From positions 434,001 through 498,000 of the forward strand of contig CAJQUW010004613.1 of assembly GCA_907163375.1 (NCBI GenBank): 64,000 nt of DNA, read 5' to 3'. The notes beneath the pieces are model-generated. The model was not told the DNA's origin, ran no database searches, and worked only from the letters and a program-made list of their open reading frames with translations. The position numbers were made by a program, and so were the translations under genes. Below are positions 58,646 to 64,000 of the stretch, in pieces. Every line of letters starts with the position of its first letter. The first letter of the stretch is position 1. Source of the stretch: Prostheceraeus crozeri (Eukaryota; Platyhelminthes; Polycladida; Euryleptidae).

Positions 58646-61600
58646 CCTCCTCCCCAGTCTAAACGGGCCGGTCGGAGAATACATGGCGTTCGTTTAAGAC
58701 GTTTGAAATGTTAAGCACTACCACTTTCGGCCAGGGGGGTTGTAGTCCATCAGACGACGGAGGGCAAGTGGAGGTTTCGGGCGGGATGCATTGGCGGGAC
58801 TAGCAGGAGGTGGAGTGTGCGGATTGTTCACGGTTTGTTGACGATCCAGTTTGTTCCCTATCATTGAGGTTTCTCGTTCAGGGCTCGCGGGTGCAGGAAG
58901 ATCGTTGGCTTCTTCGGAGATTGAGTGGTCTGGTGTTGGCGGAGCTGTGTTAGATGGCGGTATCGTAGATGCTGGCTTGAGGATTCTGGGTTCGGGGTCG
59001 AAGTTCAATGTTGGAAGGAACTTCAAATCATCGGTAATACGGCTTGTCGGTGTCGGAGGATGAGCTGGTAAATACTTCCTTAAGAATTTGCGATTGCGGA
59101 GCGTTATGCGTCCAGAGCCATTCACCCGGACTACGTATTGGTCAAACTGCCTCACCTCAATTATCTTTCCAGTGCGGTCCCATTTTGTCGGATGTGGGCC
59201 AGTCTGGTTCTGAAGGAGTACGTGATCTCCGACAGCTAAGGGTGGCAGACGTTTTGTGTGTTCGCTTAGACGTTCCAGCGCTTTTTGGTGTCGGTTTCGT
59301 AATGCTTCTTCGCGAGCATTGAGGATATCAATCCAAGTTGGGTGAGGTTGATATCGTCCTGGCAGGATGGGGATGAAGTCTTTAATTGGTCGACCAAATA
59401 GGCACATCGCTGGGGATAATTTAGTGTCGGGATCCGGAGTGTTGCGATACTGTAGGACGGCTCTCTGAAATGTATCCGTGTCTAGTTCGCCATTAGGGCC
59501 CGTGTTGGAAGCAATGAGGCGCTTCGCCGTTTTGACACCAATTTCCGCTCTTGTGTTGGAGTGTGGGTGTGCGACAGATGACAGACGATGGTGTACACCC
59601 CAATTTTTGAGGAACGTGGATGCGGATGACGAAGTGAATTCAGGACCGCCGTCGGATGCACATTCATCAGGGATACCATATGTGACAAAAATTCTGCGTA
59701 GACTGGTTATAAGGCCTTGGGTACCGTTGTGTGCTGACGTCTGTTGTGATGCCAGGCCAGAACACTGTGGAGTCTGCGCGGGCTAACATAGAAGTGACTC
59801 CTTGGTGAGCAGAGTGAAGCGTTGAGAGGACATTTTGTTGGAGCGATTTTGGTATCACTATGCGATCCTTATAGAGGATGACACCGTCGACAGAGGAAAG
59901 GTGATGCTTGAAACGGTGGAATTCACGTACAGCTGGCGGTAAAGCATTGTACGGTTCGGGGAAACCGTCTTCAATCAAGCGTAGAAGTTGTTGCATGTCT
60001 GGGTCGCTGGTGGTTGCTAGTCGGACCTTATTCCAAGTGATAGCGTTAGGTTGCAACGAGTCAAGGGCTGATGCGGCGGCGAAGACGAGATCGTCGTCGG
60101 AGATTGACGGTGAATGTTCTTCAGACCGAATGAGGGACGTGAATGGAAAGAGGTGCGATTCGTTGCTGTATGCCACGTCGTCTGGTAGCGGCATGAGTTC
60201 CGGTTCAGTGGGGCCAGATGGGAAGCGAGAGAGGGTGTCAGCGGCTTTGTGCCTCACACCAGGTATGTGGACCATTGTAAATCTGTAGCGAAGGGTCTTT
60301 TCCTTCAGGTTCCTAAGTCGGTTGTTAGGGATATCGTCTAGAGAGCGGTCGCCAAAAACTTTGAGGAGTGGCTTGTGGTCAACGGCGATAGTGAGGTGGT
60401 GGGCAACCAAGGACGAAAAAACGCGTTTTCTCGAGGGCATCTGCAACAGCGAGTGCCTCGCCTTCGATCGGGGCATATCGGGATTCAGCGCTGTGAGTGA
60501 ATCGACTGCCCACTAGAGTCGTCTTCCAACCAACTGGGCAACAGAAGGGCGTGGTACGGTCACAGGAGCAGTGCTTTTGAAGGAGCCAGAAGCCGATGCC
60601 TGATTTCGACCAATCGGTGGCTAAGCAAGTAGGTTTGCTTTTGTCGAAGATACGTACACCTTCTTCAATTTCACGTAGGATAATGGCCTTTGACTCCTCG
60701 AACAGCAGATTCAGTTCATCGCTCCATTGGAAGGGTGTGTTGGGTTTTAGCAGATGGCGGAAAGGAAGCATACGTTCAGTGGATGCGAAAGCGTAGGCGA
60801 CTTGGTTGATAAGGCCGAACCAGGAGCGGATGTCCGAAACATTTTTCGGTTTTGGGAAATTTTGAATGGCGTCAAGGAATCGGCGACAAGGACGAACACT
60901 GTCTGTGGAGATTTCGAATCCGGCAAATGTGACGGTATGAGACGCGAAGACGAATTTGTCGGGATTGAGTGTTATTCCGTGGCGTCCGCAAGTGTCTAGC
61001 CACTCAACAGCTTGAAAAAAGCTTTCTTCAATGCTATCCGACCATAAAAGTGTGTCGTCGATGCACTTCGTTTTATTTGGGATGTCAGTGACAATTTCGT
61101 CGAATCTTCTCGAGTAGCCATCACCGGATGCGATGTATCCTTGAGGTGCGACACGATAGCGAAATCGTCCCCATGGTGTGATGAAAGTCGTAAGGTGACG
61201 GTCGTTTTCATGAAGTGGGACACTGTGATAACCATTCCAGCAGTCAAACACCGTTTTCACCTTGTTTGGAGGCACAGAGCGGGCCTGATGATACGGCGAT
61301 TGTGTATGATGAGTTTCGCGAGTGGCAAATGAATTAAGAGGTTGGAAATCTACGGTGCGTCGTGGTTGACCGTTTTTCTTTGCACAGATAACCATGCGAT
61401 GACACCAGGTGACAGGTTCACCGACCGGCACTGGTTCTATAACACCAAGACGTGTGTCCTGGAGTAGACCAGCTTTGACGTCATCTTGCCAATGGGGGAC
61501 CGGAATAGGTGTGTGAAACGCGACAGGTTCCGCATTTGGATCGATCATGATTCGTAAAGGTGGTCCCTCCATCATTGGAAGCGGTTGGCGATCGCAAACG

Positions 61601-63277
61601 TTGAACGTGCTTGACTTGTAGTGTTGTAGCAGCCATGTTTGAAGACGTTCGCGGTTCTCTGCAGTTGCTGGGAAAGGTAGGGTCGTCGGTTTCTCAGGCG
61701 GAGGGTTGCGGCGTGGGCATTGGCATTGAGCTGTGATGGCTGAGTCCGACGTACTGCTGGCAGTGGCTGCAGGGGACGCTGGCTGGCTAGAGACAGCTTC
61801 TCCGATTGTCGGAAAAGTGTCCGATATTAGGCCGAGTTTGGTGCAGGCTTCTCGACTGATAAACAGTTTGTCTGAGTCGTCAGTCACATAGGTTATTACG
61901 CGAGTTTCGTAGGTTTGCCCGCTCGAGGATTTGCCAGAAAGTCGGAGAATGACAGCACCAAGGATGCCAATACTGTGTTCATTAACCGCTCGCATTCGCA
62001 TCCTGACCGGAACTAGTTGAGAGTTCGACATTCCGAGTCGTCGAGTAAGGTTGGTTCCGATGAGGCAGCTTTGGCAACCAGTATCAGCGATAGCATTAAG
62101 TCGGATAGATGCTGGTGGTACGGAGAGTTGTAATCCAAGGGCATGGTAGTCTTCAGTGTGGGTTGACGCGTTGATTTCGACAACTGGTTGTTCTTTCGAA
62201 GGCCCTCGCTTCCAGCGATCATTGAGCTCACAGTAGAGATGATGGTCTAAAGCGATGCTGCAGTTAGATGTGTCCTGGGTTGAGGCACAGAGAGTGTCGA
62301 AGATCGCAGTTTCCTCGGGGACAGGGGGTTTTGTCCTGTCTTTGCTGCGACACATCTTACTGACGTGATGGAGACGACTGCATGAGTCACACTGCTGATT
62401 ATAAGCAGGGCAGTGAGTTTTTCTGTAGGCAGGTGGAGCTTTCTGTCCATGTCCTCGACGACCACAGTAAGAGCAGATATCTGCACCGTTGATTTTGGCT
62501 TCACGAAGATCTTTTGTTTGTTGACGGCGATATTGACTGCGGGCCATGGCTGCTGTTGCTCCCTGCGTCTCAAGAAGCTTGTTTGCGGAACGTTTTCCAG
62601 CTTCTTTCGCTTCGATGAACTGAAACACTGCTTCTAGGGACATGTTTTGGTTTGTGTGGCCAAGCAGTTCCAGTTGAATCTCCGAATCAGCCACACCACG
62701 GATAAGGACGTCGCGAAGAATTTGGTTTGTGTAGTTTACGCTCGATTTACAGCTAGTGCATTCCATTGCGTACTTGCATACACCAGCTTGTCCGCGGATG
62801 CGGGCGCCGAATGATCGAATTGTTTCATCGCGATCCTGTCGCATTTCGTAGAGGGCAACTCGGGCAACCATAGTGTTTTCCTCTCTGACGGCCAGAGTCT
62901 TCATCGCCGCTAACACATTTGTTTCGGATAGATTAATTAGGCTGCCGCCCACAGAACGTGTGAGATCTTTTCGAAGGTCTTCTTCACAACATTCTAATAG
63001 CTGTATGATGACATCCTTCCCAATGAGCTTGGTGGCATCCTTATAGTCCTGCCAGCGGGTGAGGAAGTATGACCAGTCTTCGCTTGAACCGGCCGATGAG
63101 ACAGTTGGACGGCGTACCCGATCCATCTTTGCTGTAGCGCTGGATGTGGGCGAGCTGACGTGTCTTCCAGAGGCGTGTATTTGCAGTAGTGTAGCTGCCA
63201 ATGTGTCGGATACGTCAGAAGTTTGGTATCCACAGAGCGGGAACGGGCAGTCGTAGATTGGCATCGTGCTTTGTTCA

Positions 63278-63436
63278 TAAATAAGCACACGCTTTTTCGA
63301 TTGACAAATTTATTATGAATGAACAAAGCTGAAAGGCAAGGTTGCAACTAGAGCTACGTGTCGTCATTTCACGTACGTGAAGTTATACATCAAAACACAC
63401 ATAAAGATGCTAACAAGTCCGATGAGATATTATCTA
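63278..63436 (-). repeat. 5' LTR (159 bp)
   Basis: On the minus strand it runs from TAGATAATATCTCATC to TGCTTATTTA and is followed by TGAACAAAGC and the gag coding start. The boundaries are fixed by the CACCT target duplication and by comparison of both copies. Confidence 0.92.
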
Positions 63437-63441
63437 CACCT

Positions 63442-63737
63442 GACATTCACGAACTTCAAATTTTTGCAGCAGCCTGACGAAAATGCAAAAGAGTTTGTTT
63501 ACCTGACGAGGACGGAACACAATTGTCTTCACTTTGATTTGCTGAATGTTGATTAAGCTTTCGTGTATGTATACTTGCAGATCTGTGTTGTTCAACAAAA
63601 TACGATTTTTCACATGTGACAACCTTTTCACATAAAACGCAAAATAGTTCATTGCTTGGCGTCAGTCTGAATTCTTCAGGAAATTTGTTTTTAAAAGAAA
63701 GTGCTTTCTGTCGGAGAGTTGCTTTCACCTTGGACAT
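63442..63737 (-). pseudogene. hAT transposase N-terminus with BED-type zinc finger
   Basis: Starts MSKVKATLRQKALSFKNKFP, then FRLTPSNELFCVLCEKVVTC and KSYFVEQHRSASIHTRKLNQ: a C-x2-C ... H-x5-H zinc finger of the CGGBP1/BED type that binds the transposon ends. It continues to LLHFRQAAAKI. The Gypsy element lies immediately downstream. The ATG at 63737 is the first in frame and the flanking DNA up to 64000 is non-coding 5' sequence of the same element. Confidence 0.75.
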
Positions 63738-64000
63738 TTTGACTATACTCTAGTAAAAGATCATGTAGCGAAGACTGAATGAATGATCGACGCACAACTC
63801 AGGTGAAGATGGCTAAATGATCATCGATATTTATCCTAAGTATTAGACAACAGTGATTCGTCAGCCACTAAATATGACACGCAGACAAGGGAAGATACTC
63901 TTAGTCTTTGTGATATGACGTCGATAAACTTATTGCCGCGTGACTGTGGGCTTCTCATTTCTCTATCGTTTGTCTCAGTTCTGTCTACGCACTGTAGTCT

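Larger units (their letters stand above)
58487..63436 (-). mobile_element. Ty3/Gypsy LTR element, nearly whole and young
   Basis: Two 159-bp LTRs bound 4950 bp; the flanking 5-mer CACCT is duplicated (58482-58486 and 63437-63441). On the minus strand: gag with an N-terminal zinc-finger-like CPFPLCGYQT and a zinc knuckle CSYCGRRGHG (about 62300-63265), protease AIADTGCQS (near 62080), reverse transcriptase with CIDDTLLW (about 60800-61560), RNase H CLATDWSKSGIGFWLL (about 60250-60640), integrase and C-terminal region (about 58720-59880), then a polypurine GGGGAGGAGG before the 3' LTR. It looks close to whole with about two or three breaks. LTRs differ at two sites, implying recent insertion. 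Confidence 0.92.
57419..64000 (-). mobile_element. hAT element (CGGBP1-like type), split by a Gypsy element
   Basis: Its left end begins TAGGGCGATTTTTTTATTGA, a hAT-type terminus lying exactly where the Harbinger homology stops. Minus-strand transposase parts lie on both sides of the Gypsy insertion: the BED-finger N-terminus at 63442-63737 and the catalytic and dimerisation parts at 57596-58481. The right end is beyond the window, so target duplication cannot be tested. Confidence 0.8.

Overview
The window is animal nuclear DNA: AT-rich, with spliceosomal introns, poorly conserved spacers and a very heavy, nested load of transposable elements of metazoan type (Penelope-like elements, Jockey/CR1-like and RTE-like LINEs, a tRNA-derived SINE, hAT, PIF/Harbinger, mariner-type MITEs, foldback elements and Ty3/Gypsy LTR elements). 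Nothing bacterial is present. The species cannot be named from the sequence; an invertebrate, perhaps marine, is the best guess.

Two host genes are recognisable, both on the + strand. The last four exons of mitochondrial succinyl-CoA:3-ketoacid CoA-transferase (SCOT, OXCT1-like) lie at 6938-23954, with the catalytic SENG motif in the first of them and a stop and ATTAAA signal after the last. One 12.4 kb intron of this gene (7220-19592) holds most of the left-hand transposons. A main coding exon of an eIF4E-binding protein (4E-BP/Thor) lies at 44078-44385 with both TTPGG sites, the YDRAFLL eIF4E-binding motif and the RNSP and RTPP sites. Its C-terminal exon was not found with confidence. The genes act in different processes (ketone-body use; translation control under TOR) and appear unrelated.

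Layout: 1-1142, a Penelope-like element with a strand switch inside its reverse transcriptase; 2.0-2.7 kb, an integrase relic; 4.2 kb, a LINE tail fragment; 7-24 kb, SCOT, whose large intron holds a SINE, a Jockey-like LINE split by an unusual element with CCCGTACGG ends, a long imperfect foldback, a MITE, and a CR1-like LINE split at its YADD catalytic motif by a hAT element with an 8-bp target duplication; 26.2-28.3 kb, an internally deleted Gypsy element; 28.4-29.7 kb, a 518-bp nearly perfect inverted repeat of the Penelope 3' end between TA microsatellites; 29.9-31.7 kb, a third Penelope-like copy holding a 643-bp foldback with tandem-repeat arms; 33.7 kb, a mariner MITE; 37-39.2 kb, a 5'-truncated Gypsy; 41.4-43 kb, an RTE-like LINE; 44.1 kb, the 4E-BP exon; 44.4-53.8 kb, a stretch with no recognised gene or transposon but a series of CCTCCTAGGAGG palindromes; 53.8-57.4 kb, a Harbinger element with its Myb-like partner gene and an inverted partial second copy; 57.4-64 kb, a hAT element of CGGBP1-like type that carries a young 4.95 kb Gypsy with 159-bp LTRs.

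The nesting gives relative ages: Harbinger second copy, then the hAT at 57.4 kb, then the Gypsy element; the Jockey-like LINE before the CCCGTACGG element; the CR1-like LINE before its hAT; the Penelope copy before the foldback. The best candidates for something undescribed are the CCTCCTAGGAGG palindrome series, the tandem-armed foldback with its unusually long apparent target duplication, and the CATACGTATG-rich element with CCCGTACGG termini.
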